A stretch of DNA of 64,000 nucleotides. It comes from Lachnospiraceae bacterium (GTDB taxonomy: Bacteria; Bacillota_A; Clostridia; Lachnospirales; Lachnospiraceae). Under the pieces are notes generated by a model. The model had not been told where the DNA came from, ran no database searches, and saw nothing but the letters and a program-made list of their open reading frames with translations. The DNA is taken from NCBI GenBank assembly GCA_017391465.1, contig JAFOYH010000036.1, forward strand, positions 6,810 through 70,809. Direction: 5' to 3'. The translations under genes were made by a program, and so were the position numbers. Shown here piece by piece: positions 43,669 to 52,657 of this stretch (the first letter of the stretch is position 1; each line of letters starts with the position of its first letter).

Positions 43669-46600
43669 ATATTCTCCAGATTTGTCTTTACATTCATAAT
43701 GAGCATCTGAAGACGATTTTCTACATTTGCGAAGCTGACATCCGGATCATAATCTAAAGGCAAAATCTGAACGTTCGGATAAAGCTCTTTAAGCTTCTTA
43801 ATAATTCCTCGACCAACAATATGATTTGGCAGGCATCCAAATGGCTGTAAAACAACAAATGCTTTGCAGCCTTTCTTTGCGTGATGCATGATTTCACCAG
43901 GAATCAATACACCTTCACCCGCATCAAATGTATGATGGAAAATACGATCGCTGTCTTTAATCAAATCTGTAATACGCGCTGCCTTTTCATAAAGCGGATG
44001 CTCTTTTGCAATCTTATCTGTAAGATCATGTGCCTTATCAAAGAAAATATCTGTAAGACGAAGCATGGCTTTTTTAACAAATGGTTTATCCACACCATAT
44101 TCTTTCACCTGCATATCCTGATAGAAGAATGATTTTCGAATTACATCTGTCATACGGGCTTCAATAATTTCAAATCCATTTTTCTCAAGATAAAGTTCAA
44201 TATCATGGTTTGCTCCCGGATGGAAGTTTAATAAGTATTCACCAACAATTAATACACGAGGTTTTGGTCGGCTGCGATCATATGGAACATTTTTCATAAT
44301 CTCTATAGCCTTTTTAAATCCAGACTTTGCACCTCGAACACCGCTTTTTTCGATTCCCTTCATGACAGCGTCTACTGCTTTATCAAAAGCCTCATCCGCA
44401 CTGCCTTTTATTTTTTCATAAGGACGAATCTTACGTAACAGTTCTTCCAAAGCATCGATCATTGGCAAGCCATATGCAATATTGATCGAATTCAACAAAT
44501 CCAACTTGAATCCCGGATGTAACTGATGATAATCCACATCATCATTTGTTACAATGGATACGTCTTTAAATCCGGCATCATCCAATGCTTTACGAAGCAG
44601 AGCGCCATAATGGGTTAAACGACAATCACCAATATATTTACCCATGCCAATAGCAACATCTTTACCATCGTATCTTCCGCTCTTTAAAGCAGCCAAAGCT
44701 TCACCAATAACAATCTGAGCAGGGAAACAAATATCATTGTTGACATACTGTTTTCCTAATCGAATCGCTTCTTCTCTTCCCATATCCAAAGGTTCTGCTT
44801 TAAGACCCTGTTTTTTAAATACTGCAGTCATCAACTTACAAAACGCTCTCGATGTATTTGGAACAAGAATAATTCTTTCTTTTCGATCCTGAGACTGGAA
44901 TTTCACTTTATAAGGCTCCTGTACAGGATTTGCTTTGTTTTTCAGTGCCTGACGACGCATGTTGACCGTTTCAACAAAAGAACGGACACGAATGCGAAGA
45001 GGACCTTTAATATCACTCTCATCTAATTTAAGAATTAACGGTGCCTTTCCTGAAATTTCTCGCATCAAACGAACAATTTCATCGGAAAGATAGGCATCAT
45101 GACCACACCCAAAACTAACAATCTGAACATATTCCAGATAATCGGACTGTGCAGCCAGTACTGCTGTCGATAACATACGACCATGATAATTATTAACAAC
45201 ATCCAAACGACTCTTGCTTAAATCTACATTTTCAATTCCAGGAACCGAATCTGCAGTTAACACTGGAATATTTAAATTGATAAATAAATCTGCCAGATTA
45301 TGATTTACTAAAGAATCATTCTGATATGGTCTGGATGCCAGAACAATAGCATAGGAACCGTTTGCTTTGACTTCATCAATGATTTCCTGACCACGTTTTT
45401 TTAGAGCAGTATGGAATGCATCTTGCGCCTCATCCGCCTGACGGATGGCTTCTGCTGTCATAGACTCAGAAATACCAAACTTATCTTTCATATATTTTGA
45501 CAATTGATTCAATCGGTCTTTATCTGTATACCAGTGGAACAATGGTGAATGGAATGGCACACCCCATTTTTCTTCAGTATTATCCGAATTTCGTATAACA
45601 ATCGGATATCCTTTAACAACCGCACACATGGACACACTGGTCTCTTCTGTATTCTCTGACTTAACTGTTGTGATCGAAGGCATAAAGATTCGATCCACAC
45701 CACGATCAACAAGACTACGAATATGACCATGCACCAGTTTCGCTGGAAAACATACGGTATCGGATGTCACAGCCGATAATCCGCGCTCATACATGGCACG
45801 TGTACTTGCACTGGAAACTTTTACATCAAATCCTAAGGCTTTTAAAAAAACTTTCCAGAATGGCAAGGTTTCCCAGTAAGATAATACACGCGGAATACCC
45901 ATAGTTATATTTCGTTTTTCACAAACAGCTTCAAACGGATAATCTTTTAATAAGAGTGCCTCACGTTCTTTAAACATATTAGGCACTTTTTTCTTTTCAC
46001 TGTTTTTTACTTTATGTTCATCCGTATCGATCATCTCACCGCGTTCACAACGGTTATTTGTAACCCACGAACTGCCATTTGAGAATTTAACAATCGTACG
46101 TTTACAGTGGTTAGTACAATGCGGACAGGGTACATTGCTTTCCTGCTCATAAGAAAATGATTCTAAACCGTCAAGGCCAATAAATGAAGGCGTAATATCA
46201 CCTGCAGCCATGCGTTCTTTAACGATCAATGCGGCACCAATAGCACCCATAATTCCCGGATAAGGTGCACGAATAACTTTTTTACCAATATACTGTTCCA
46301 TGGCACAAAGAACAGCATCATTCTGAAATGTTCCCCCTTGAACAACAATGGTGTCACCAAGTGAATTCAGATTATCCATGCGTATAACTTTTGTAAATAC
46401 ATTTTCTATAATCGAACGACAAAGGCCAGCCATAATATCATTTGGTTTTTTGCCATTGCGCTGTTCAGTGACAATACTGCTATTCATAAACACCGTACAA
46501 CGGCTGCCAAGGTTGGCGGGATTATCCGATGAAAAGGCTGCATTTGCAATTTCTTTAACAGGGATATGTAAGGTGGATGCAAAGTTTTCCAAAAAAGATC

Positions 46601-47993
46601 CGCAGCCGGACGAACATGCTTCATTAACAATAATATTTGTAATGATTCCGTGATCAATCCAAATAGCTTTCATATCCTGTCCACCAATATCTAAAATAAA
46701 TGAAGCATTTTTAACATATTTTTCGACACCACGGACATGGGCAACCGTTTCAACCACGTGACATTCGGCTGAAAAAGCTCTGGCAAAGAGCTGTTCACCA
46801 TAACCAGTGGTGCATGCACCTATAATATCCAATACGGCTCCTGCTTCGTTATATCGATTGCGAAGCTTCGTTAATGCATCTTTAGCAACAACTAAAGGAT
46901 CTCCTTCATTGGATGCATAAAAATATTCAAGAATCTCTTCCTTCTCATCAATCAAAACAAATTTTGTTGTTGTGCTTCCTGAGTCAATACCAAGATATGC
47001 TTTCACATGATCGCCTTTACGTAATGATCTTGGAAGTATTTCCGGTAATTTATGTCGTTCCTTAAATTCAGCGAGTTCCTGTTCAGATTCAAAAAAAGGA
47101 ATTCCATCGTTTCCTTCGAATAATTCATTTTGATCCATCAACTTCTTCAGAAGTTCCATAAGATCCTCAACTGATGCACAGTTATCAGCCAGATTAAACA
47201 TAGTTTCAGCCGATAAAGCTGCACCATGGGCCACCATAAGCTGTGGATGCTCCGGAACGAATATATCTTCTTCAGATAATTCTAATCGTTCAGCAAACAC
47301 CTGAATTAATGTCGGATTAAATGTCAATGGTCCACCCTCAAAAACCACTGGTTTACGAATATCCAGTCCCTGTGCCAGACCACCGATCGTCTGCTTGGCA
47401 ATGGCATGCAATGAAGATAAAGCCAAATCCTGTTTTAACACCCCTTGATTTACTAAAGGCTGAATATCTGTCTTTGCATAGACGCCACAGCGGCCGGAAA
47501 TATCATACACACAGGTACCCTGAGATGCTAAATCATTGAAACTTTCTACCGGAATATTTAATACGGCAGCCATCTCATCAATAAATGCACCTGTACCCCC
47601 GGCACAACTGCCATTCATGCGCATATCTGCAACTTTTAATGGACCTTCTTCACCACCGCCCTGGAAAAAGATCATTTTTGCATCCTGACCGCCAAGTTCA
47701 ATGGCCGTTCCAACCGTTTCATATATTTCCTGCAAAACAATAGAATTTGCAACCACTTCCTGCACATAACCCATCTGAGTCTTTTCTGAAAGTGCTTTCG
47801 CTCCGGAACCTGTGAATACTAAATTAACTTTTTGGTCTGGAAAGTTTTCATTCAACTGACATAGCAACTCATAAACACTTTCGATTTGGTGTGCATTATG
47901 TCGAATATAATTCGAAAACAAAATCTCCTTATTTTCTTTATTCAACGCCACAATTTTTGTTGTTGTCGAACCAATATCTACACCTACAAACAC
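43665..47993 (-). CDS. Double-activase 2-hydroxyacyl-CoA dehydratase-type giant protein
   Basis: 1442-aa protein with two BadF/BcrA-type (ASKHA) ATPase domains, each with a VGVDIGSTTTK-like phosphate loop (residue 3 and about 332) and cluster-bridging cysteines: Cys130 (NGSCAGGTGAF) and Cys169 (GRCGVYAK) in the first, EACSSGCGSF and SRCTVFMNS in the second. They are followed by a DUF2229-type region and a 2-hydroxyglutaryl-CoA dehydratase-like C-terminal half. Activases of this family use ATP to inject low-potential electrons. It is probably a one-chain ATP-driven reductase, but the substrate is unknown. The GTG start is forced by an in-frame stop two codons upstream. Confidence 0.9.
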   Translation of the reverse strand: MFVGVDIGSTTTKIVALNKENKEILFSNYIRHNAHQIESVYELLCQLNENFPDQKVNLVFTGSGAKALSEKTQMGYVQEVVANSIVLQEIYETVGTAIELGGQDAKMIFFQGGGEEGPLKVADMRMNGSCAGGTGAFIDEMAAVLNIPVESFNDLASQGTCVYDISGRCGVYAKTDIQPLVNQGVLKQDLALSSLHAIAKQTIGGLAQGLDIRKPVVFEGGPLTFNPTLIQVFAERLELSEEDIFVPEHPQLMVAHGAALSAETMFNLADNCASVEDLMELLKKLMDQNELFEGNDGIPFFESEQELAEFKERHKLPEILPRSLRKGDHVKAYLGIDSGSTTTKFVLIDEKEEILEYFYASNEGDPLVVAKDALTKLRNRYNEAGAVLDIIGACTTGYGEQLFARAFSAECHVVETVAHVRGVEKYVKNASFILDIGGQDMKAIWIDHGIITNIIVNEACSSGCGSFLENFASTLHIPVKEIANAAFSSDNPANLGSRCTVFMNSSIVTEQRNGKKPNDIMAGLCRSIIENVFTKVIRMDNLNSLGDTIVVQGGTFQNDAVLCAMEQYIGKKVIRAPYPGIMGAIGAALIVKERMAAGDITPSFIGLDGLESFSYEQESNVPCPHCTNHCKRTIVKFSNGSSWVTNNRCERGEMIDTDEHKVKNSEKKKVPNMFKEREALLLKDYPFEAVCEKRNITMGIPRVLSYWETLPFWKVFLKALGFDVKVSSASTRAMYERGLSAVTSDTVCFPAKLVHGHIRSLVDRGVDRIFMPSITTVKSENTEETSVSMCAVVKGYPIVIRNSDNTEEKWGVPFHSPLFHWYTDKDRLNQLSKYMKDKFGISESMTAEAIRQADEAQDAFHTALKKRGQEIIDEVKANGSYAIVLASRPYQNDSLVNHNLADLFINLNIPVLTADSVPGIENVDLSKSRLDVVNNYHGRMLSTAVLAAQSDYLEYVQIVSFGCGHDAYLSDEIVRLMREISGKAPLILKLDESDIKGPLRIRVRSFVETVNMRRQALKNKANPVQEPYKVKFQSQDRKERIILVPNTSRAFCKLMTAVFKKQGLKAEPLDMGREEAIRLGKQYVNNDICFPAQIVIGEALAALKSGRYDGKDVAIGMGKYIGDCRLTHYGALLRKALDDAGFKDVSIVTNDDVDYHQLHPGFKLDLLNSINIAYGLPMIDALEELLRKIRPYEKIKGSADEAFDKAVDAVMKGIEKSGVRGAKSGFKKAIEIMKNVPYDRSRPKPRVLIVGEYLLNFHPGANHDIELYLEKNGFEIIEARMTDVIRKSFFYQDMQVKEYGVDKPFVKKAMLRLTDIFFDKAHDLTDKIAKEHPLYEKAARITDLIKDSDRIFHHTFDAGEGVLIPGEIMHHAKKGCKAFVVLQPFGCLPNHIVGRGIIKKLKELYPNVQILPLDYDPDVSFANVENRLQMLIMNVKTNLENI

Positions 47994-48054
47994 TGTCTAC
48001 ACTTCCTAATGTTGAAATTTGTGGTATTTTATCGAAATCTACCACATTTAACAT
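47938..48054 (-). other. Possible 38-aa leader ORF overlapping the activase start
   Basis: ATG at 48054 with an excellent AAAGGAG six to seven bases upstream opens a 38-codon frame (start MLNVVDFDKIPQ) shifted one base relative to the activase gene. It runs 56 bases into that gene before a TAA. The activase GTG itself has only a weak AGGA. Translation of this leader, or re-initiation after it, could set activase expression. No known peptide family. Confidence 0.4.
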
Positions 48055-48055
48055 T
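48008..48055 (-). promoter_or_regulatory. Leader hairpin containing the short-ORF start codon
   Basis: Inverted repeat TGTGGTA / TACCACA extended by imperfect ATGTTaAAT / AATTTcAACAT pairing around a 13-base loop. The left arm holds the leader ORF start; the right arm ends just before the activase weak ribosome binding site. It could act as a translational switch. Confidence 0.5.
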
Positions 48056-48172
48056 TTAGCTCCTTTCTGCAAATAGTCAATGGAATGAATTTTATTCAAT
48101 TTAAATTCAATTTATTTTAAGAGGTTCTTTACCAAATCTTTTCCCTTATCTTTACAAATCTTTTAGAATTAA

Positions 48173-48207
48173 AAAACGTCGTTCAATATCTCTTCGAACG
48201 ACGTTTT
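48173..48207. terminator. Bidirectional-looking terminator after the cytidylate-kinase-like gene
   Basis: Perfect 12-bp stem AAAACGTCGTTC / GAACGACGTTTT around an 11-base loop, with A and T runs. Confidence 0.85.
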
Positions 48208-48217
48208 TAATCATAAT

Positions 48218-48802
48218 TTATTTCTGTGCCAAATCACAAATCAAATCAATGCATGTTTCTATACCCAATTTCGACGAATTCAAACAAAGATCATAATATT
48301 CCGACATTCCAAAAACTGTATTCGTATAATAAGAACAGTACTTACGACGTTTCTTATCAACTTGTTTCATACGGTCCATAATCTTTGCATCCGATTCATC
48401 CGGCATCTTTGTTTTTAAATGCTGCAATCTCCAATATGGATGAGCATGAATGAAAATATGTAATGTATGATCGAATTCAGCTAAAATATTGTTTGCATTA
48501 CGACCAACAATAACACAATTCCCTTTTTCACCAATTTTACGAATGACTTTCTTCTGTGCATCAAAAAGTTTTTCATTCAATGGCTTATTATAAAAATCAA
48601 ACAAACTTTGTGCAAAGCCAAAATTAACAGGAATCTTTTCATCCCATTTTTCAAGACTGGCTATATCAAGATTTGTTTCTCTTGCTGCCTGCAGAATAAT
48701 TTCTTTATCATAATACTCATATCCTAGTCGATCGGCAACAGCTTTGCCAATGGTTCCTCCACTGGCACCAAATTCACGGCTGATTGTAATAATCTTTTTC
48801 AT
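48218..48802 (-). CDS. Cytidylate kinase-like protein
   Basis: 194-aa P-loop-type protein of the cytidylate-kinase-like family. ITISREFGASGGTIGKAVADRLGYEYYDKEII is the diagnostic N-terminal block, followed by CVIVGRNANNIL and the lid-like MDRMKQVDKKRRKYCSYYT. It is distinct from the housekeeping Cmk. It follows the ABC transporter ATPase by 29 bases and could be co-transcribed, but no functional tie is evident. Substrate unknown. Confidence 0.88.
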   Translation of the reverse strand: MKKIITISREFGASGGTIGKAVADRLGYEYYDKEIILQAARETNLDIASLEKWDEKIPVNFGFAQSLFDFYNKPLNEKLFDAQKKVIRKIGEKGNCVIVGRNANNILAEFDHTLHIFIHAHPYWRLQHLKTKMPDESDAKIMDRMKQVDKKRRKYCSYYTNTVFGMSEYYDLCLNSSKLGIETCIDLICDLAQK

Positions 48803-48831
48803 CTTGCAATCCTCCCCATAACATATTTGGT

Positions 48832-49572
48832 TTATAATACTTTATTCAAAAAGTCAATGGTTCTTGCTTCTTTTGGATTCTTAAGAATTTCATCCGGAGT
48901 ACCCTGTTCTACGATATAGCCACCATCCATAAAGACAATACGATTAGCAACCTCACGGGCAAAACCTATTTCATGTGTTACGACAACCATCGTCATACCG
49001 CCAAGAGCAAGTTCTTTCATAACAGCGAGAACTTCGCCAACCATCTCAGGGTCAAGTGCGGAAGTCGGTTCATCAAACAACATAACATCCGGATTCATCG
49101 CTAATGCACGAGCAATAGCTACACGCTGTTTCTGTCCACCGGAAAGCTGTGGCGGATAAACATCCGCTTTTTCAACCATACCAACACGTGCAAGAAGCTG
49201 CATACCTTTTTCACGTGCTTCTTCTTTTGTCATCTTTTTAAGTTCAACCGGTGCAAGCATAATATTATCTAAAACCGTCATGTGAGGAAATAAGTTAAAA
49301 TGCTGGAATACCATACCAATGTTTTCACGAACCTTATTAATATCTGTATGTTTATCCGTAACATTATATCCATCAACAATGATCGTTCCGGCTGTAGCCA
49401 CTTCCAGCTGATTTAAACAACGGAGGAAGGTGGACTTACCGCTTCCGGAAGGTCCAAGCAATACAACAACTTCACCTTCTTCAATATCCATACTGATACT
49501 TTTAAGAACTTCAAGTTTACCGAAACATTTTTTCAAGTTTTCAACATGTACTTTAATTTTGTTCTGTTCCAC
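48832..49572 (-). CDS. Polar amino-acid ABC transporter, ATPase
   Basis: 246-aa GlnQ/TcyC-type ATPase with [37 protein letters not shown] and HEIGFAREV. The GTG start with AAAGGAGG lies inside the 3' end of the permease gene (20-base overlap), indicating coupled translation. Energises the adjacent permease and substrate-binding protein. Gene order is binding protein, permease, ATPase. Confidence 0.94.
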   Translation of the reverse strand: MEQNKIKVHVENLKKCFGKLEVLKSISMDIEEGEVVVLLGPSGSGKSTFLRCLNQLEVATAGTIIVDGYNVTDKHTDINKVRENIGMVFQHFNLFPHMTVLDNIMLAPVELKKMTKEEAREKGMQLLARVGMVEKADVYPPQLSGGQKQRVAIARALAMNPDVMLFDEPTSALDPEMVGEVLAVMKELALGGMTMVVVTHEIGFAREVANRIVFMDGGYIVEQGTPDEILKNPKEARTIDFLNKVL

Positions 49573-50230
49573 GTTTTATCCTCCTTTCGATATATTTTGC
49601 CAATTTACTCAAGGACACAATAACAACCATATACATAACGGCGATAATTGCCCATGTTTCAAGAACTTTAAATGTGTTCCCTGCCATTGTTTTACCCACA
49701 TTGGTAAGTTCCGGGAAAGCAATAATCGAAAGAATCGATGTATCTTTCAATGTGATAATGAACTGGTTGATAATAGATGGAATCATGGTACGAATCGCCT
49801 GTGGCAATACTACTTTTCGCATACTTGTTCCATATGGAAGTCCAAGGCTTCGAGCCGCTTCCATCTGACCTTTATCAATACTTTCAATACCGGCACGAAT
49901 AATTTCGGCCATATAAGCACCACAGTTCATGGATAATGCGATAACACCTGCCTGAAGCGCTGTTAATCGAAAATCTGTAAAACCAAGTCCTTTGATCCCC
50001 TGAGGAATACCAAAATAAATAAAATAGGCCAATACGATTAATGGTACACCTCGAACGGCATCTACATAAATTGTACCGATCAAATTAAAAAATCTGTTTT
50101 TTCCTACATTCATTAAGGCAAAAATCAGACCAATGATCATCGCAAACACTAATGAAAGCAATGTCAAAAGTATTGTCTGACCCAAAGCACTTAACAACAT
50201 ATCATAATATGTTGCAGCAAGTTTGATCAT
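49553..50230 (-). CDS. Polar amino-acid ABC transporter, permease
   Basis: Integral membrane permease of the HisM/GlnP type, about 225 aa with five or so membrane segments. The EAA motif is [27 protein letters not shown] at 50230 follows GGGGGAG; an in-frame start 11 codons upstream lacks spacing. It belongs to a three-gene transporter operon. Confidence 0.93.
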   Translation of the reverse strand: MIKLAATYYDMLLSALGQTILLTLLSLVFAMIIGLIFALMNVGKNRFFNLIGTIYVDAVRGVPLIVLAYFIYFGIPQGIKGLGFTDFRLTALQAGVIALSMNCGAYMAEIIRAGIESIDKGQMEAARSLGLPYGTSMRKVVLPQAIRTMIPSIINQFIITLKDTSILSIIAFPELTNVGKTMAGNTFKVLETWAIIAVMYMVVIVSLSKLAKYIERRIKRGTEQN

Positions 50231-50306
50231 ATAGTTTTCTCCCCCTTGTTTCATTTTTATCAAAACATGTAACTATTTTATCATAATTAAGTCCCAATAA
50301 CAAGAA

Positions 50307-50333
50307 CGTGGGATAACCTTTAGCTATCCCACG
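50307..50333 (-). terminator. Hairpin between binding-protein and permease genes
   Basis: CGTGGGATA / TATCCCACG stem with a 9-base loop and a modest T-rich tail. It probably limits read-through so the binding protein is made in excess over the membrane parts. Confidence 0.65.
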
Positions 50334-50341
50334 CCTATCAT

Positions 50342-51181
50342 TCATTCATAAAATTCTTCTAAATTATTCACCAAGTATTTTGCAAGGATTTCGTCATATG
50401 TACCATTCGCTTTGATATTAGCAAGACCTGCATTGAACATGTCAAGCAATTCCTGATCCGCTGTATCCATGATAGCGAAACCATAAGGAGCGCCTTCACT
50501 TTCCATACCTTCTGGAATCATAAGTTCAATACCACTGTCTTTGATGTTGGATGCCATAATTGGAGTATCTTCTACACAGGCAGCACTATTACCAAGAAGA
50601 ACATCCTGATACATTGTAGGTGAATCTTCAAATACAGTTACTGTAAAACCATACTGATCTTTTAAACTGTTTGCAAAATCTGCACCTGCTGTAGCATTCT
50701 TAACTGCAACATTTTTACCTTCAAGGTCTTCAAAACTTGCAATATCGCTTCCTGCTGCTACTACGAATGTCTGTGTAGCATCATAGTATCCATCAGAGAA
50801 AATCCATCCACTGTCAATACGTTCCTGTTTAATTGTAGCCCCTGCGATAATTGCATCTGCCTGACCTGTCTGAACAGCAAGAACTGCTGCATCCCATCCA
50901 AGACTCTGTAATTCATAATCAAAGCCCTGATCTTCCGCAATAGCTGCTAAAATGTCAACATCAATACCAACAAAATCACCATTTTCATCTGTGTATTCAA
51001 AAGGTCTGAAAACAGTATCTGTAGCGATGATCCACTTGTCACCGTTTTCTGTAACTTCTGCTGTTGTTTCAGCTGCTGTTGTTTCAGATGCTTTTGTTTC
51101 TGTTGTTTCGGAACCACCACAACCAACGAGTGTTCCCATTACCATGACTGCACTTAATAATAATGCAAATGCTTTTTTCAT
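50342..51181 (-). CDS. Polar amino-acid ABC transporter, lipoprotein substrate-binding protein
   Basis: 279-aa exported lipoprotein: basic N-terminus, hydrophobic signal and lipobox (LVGC, Cys21), then a Thr/Glu-rich linker and a periplasmic-type binding fold (PF00497) with WIIATDTVFRPFEY and VGIDVDILAAIAE. The ligand is likely a polar amino acid; the neighbouring PatB-type C-S lyase hints at cystine or another sulfur amino acid, but this is inference. Expressed from a consensus promoter. Confidence 0.93.
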   Translation of the reverse strand: MKKAFALLLSAVMVMGTLVGCGGSETTETKASETTAAETTAEVTENGDKWIIATDTVFRPFEYTDENGDFVGIDVDILAAIAEDQGFDYELQSLGWDAAVLAVQTGQADAIIAGATIKQERIDSGWIFSDGYYDATQTFVVAAGSDIASFEDLEGKNVAVKNATAGADFANSLKDQYGFTVTVFEDSPTMYQDVLLGNSAACVEDTPIMASNIKDSGIELMIPEGMESEGAPYGFAIMDTADQELLDMFNAGLANIKANGTYDEILAKYLVNNLEEFYE

Positions 51182-51257
51182 AGTAGAATCCTCCTCTAAT
51201 CATAATTTTTATACAGAACTTTTCTTTCGTACACTATGTTCTGTTCGATTCTATTCA

Positions 51258-51286
51258 ATTATATTTTAATACTTCACTCTTGTCAA
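51258..51286 (-). promoter_or_regulatory. Consensus promoter of the amino-acid transporter operon
   Basis: TTGACA (51281-51286) and TATAAT (51258-51263), both perfect, with 17-base spacing on the minus strand. Confidence 0.9.
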
Positions 51287-51300
51287 GTGTAAATGTATAT

Positions 51301-51310
51301 TTGTATACAA
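51301..51310. promoter_or_regulatory. Palindromic operator candidate
   Basis: TTGTATACAA is a perfect 10-base palindrome 14 bases upstream of the -35 of the transporter promoter and just after the patB stop, a typical site for a dimeric regulator. Regulator not identified. Confidence 0.4.
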
Positions 51311-51317
51311 TTATGCA

Positions 51318-52511
51318 TTAAAATACATATTTTTTCAGACGATTGAATGCTTCTTCAACTCTGCTCTTTGGCAATGCAAGATTTACACGAATCGAACATG
51401 CACCATGGAACGGACGTCCATCCTGCCACATTACACCCACTTCTGCACCGGCATGGAGAAGTTCATCCAATGTCTTACCATGTTTATTACACCACTCGGT
51501 ACAATCAAGAAATAACATATACGTTCCTTCTGGTTTGAATAATTTTACACCTTCAAAATGTTTCCAGATAAAATCACAGGCATAATTCACATTTTCTGTA
51601 AGAACCTGACATAATTCATCCACCCACTCATAACCGTCTTCTTTATATGCTCCGATGAGTGCGTACATGGAAAGAACATTCATGGAGTTATAATGAGAAA
51701 GACTTGACTGTTTAAGTATACGATCTCTTAGATAAGCATTATAAATAATATGATAACTGCCAATCAAACCGGCAAGGTTAAACGTCTTCGATGGCGCATA
51801 CAGTGCAATGGTACGATTTCTTGCATCTTCCGATACCATTTGTGTTGGAATATGTTCATGTCCATCCAAAATAATATCCGACCAGATTTCGTCAGAAACA
51901 ACGTAAACATCATATTTCTTATAAATTTCCATTGCTTTCTCAATTTCCCAACGCTCCCACACACGTCCGCAAGGATTATGTGGTGAACAGAAAATCGCCA
52001 TATGAATATGTTCTTTTTTAAGAATTGCTTCCATTTCTTCGAAATCCATACGCCATACACCCTGTGCATCCTGTTTTAAATAACTATGTACAAGATGATA
52101 ACCGGCCGCAGTCAAAGCACGTGTAAAACCAATATATGTTGGTGCATGCACTAAAATCTTGTCTCCTCTGGAACAAAGCGCATCCACTGCACTCATAACA
52201 CCGCCAAGAACACCATTTTCATAACCGATGCATTCTTTTGTCAGTCCACTGACATTATGACGTTTTGTCTGCCATTCAATAATCGAATCAAAATATTCTT
52301 CACGTGGTACAAAATATCCAAATGTTGGATGTTCCAAACGTTCTTTCATGGCCTGAACAACTGCTGGAACTGTTGCAAAATTCATATCTGCAACCCACAT
52401 AGGAATGGGATCAAAACCCTCTTTTGCAACGGCACCTTGAAATGGTGGATAATCTACAGCTATGGCATCTTTTCCTTTTCGATCGATAATAGATGTAAAA
52501 TCGTATTTCAT
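51318..52511 (-). CDS. patB: MalY/PatB-type PLP-dependent C-S beta-lyase
   Basis: PLP enzyme of about 397 aa with the MalY/PatB opening DPIPMWVADMNFATVPAV and GYFVP, ALCSRGDKILVHAPTY, and the PLP-Lys segment LYAPSKTFNLAGLIGSY. It probably acts as a cystathionine or cysteine C-S lyase. ATG at 52511 is preceded by GAGGAG; the upstream in-frame start lies before the ribosome binding site. It precedes the amino-acid transporter operon on the same strand without a clear terminator. Confidence 0.92.
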   Translation of the reverse strand: MKYDFTSIIDRKGKDAIAVDYPPFQGAVAKEGFDPIPMWVADMNFATVPAVVQAMKERLEHPTFGYFVPREEYFDSIIEWQTKRHNVSGLTKECIGYENGVLGGVMSAVDALCSRGDKILVHAPTYIGFTRALTAAGYHLVHSYLKQDAQGVWRMDFEEMEAILKKEHIHMAIFCSPHNPCGRVWERWEIEKAMEIYKKYDVYVVSDEIWSDIILDGHEHIPTQMVSEDARNRTIALYAPSKTFNLAGLIGSYHIIYNAYLRDRILKQSSLSHYNSMNVLSMYALIGAYKEDGYEWVDELCQVLTENVNYACDFIWKHFEGVKLFKPEGTYMLFLDCTEWCNKHGKTLDELLHAGAEVGVMWQDGRPFHGACSIRVNLALPKSRVEEAFNRLKKYVF

Positions 52512-52583
52512 AATATGCACTCTCCTCTTTAAGTTTAAACACTGAGAATACTTTACCACATAAGCTTCCCATATTGCAATCTA

Positions 52584-52612
52584 TTGCTTTTGAATTCGAT
52601 TGGATGTATACT
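52584..52612 (+). promoter_or_regulatory. Promoter of pepT
   Basis: TTGCTT (52584-52589) and TATACT (52607-52612) with 17-base spacing. Confidence 0.65.
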
Positions 52613-52657
52613 AATTAAAGCATAATTTATGTAATATAATTCAAAGGAGAAATGATT

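Noticed and set aside
52512..52600. S-box or T-box leader upstream of patB
   Set aside because: The leader is short and contains no recognisable aptamer core or T-box sequence.
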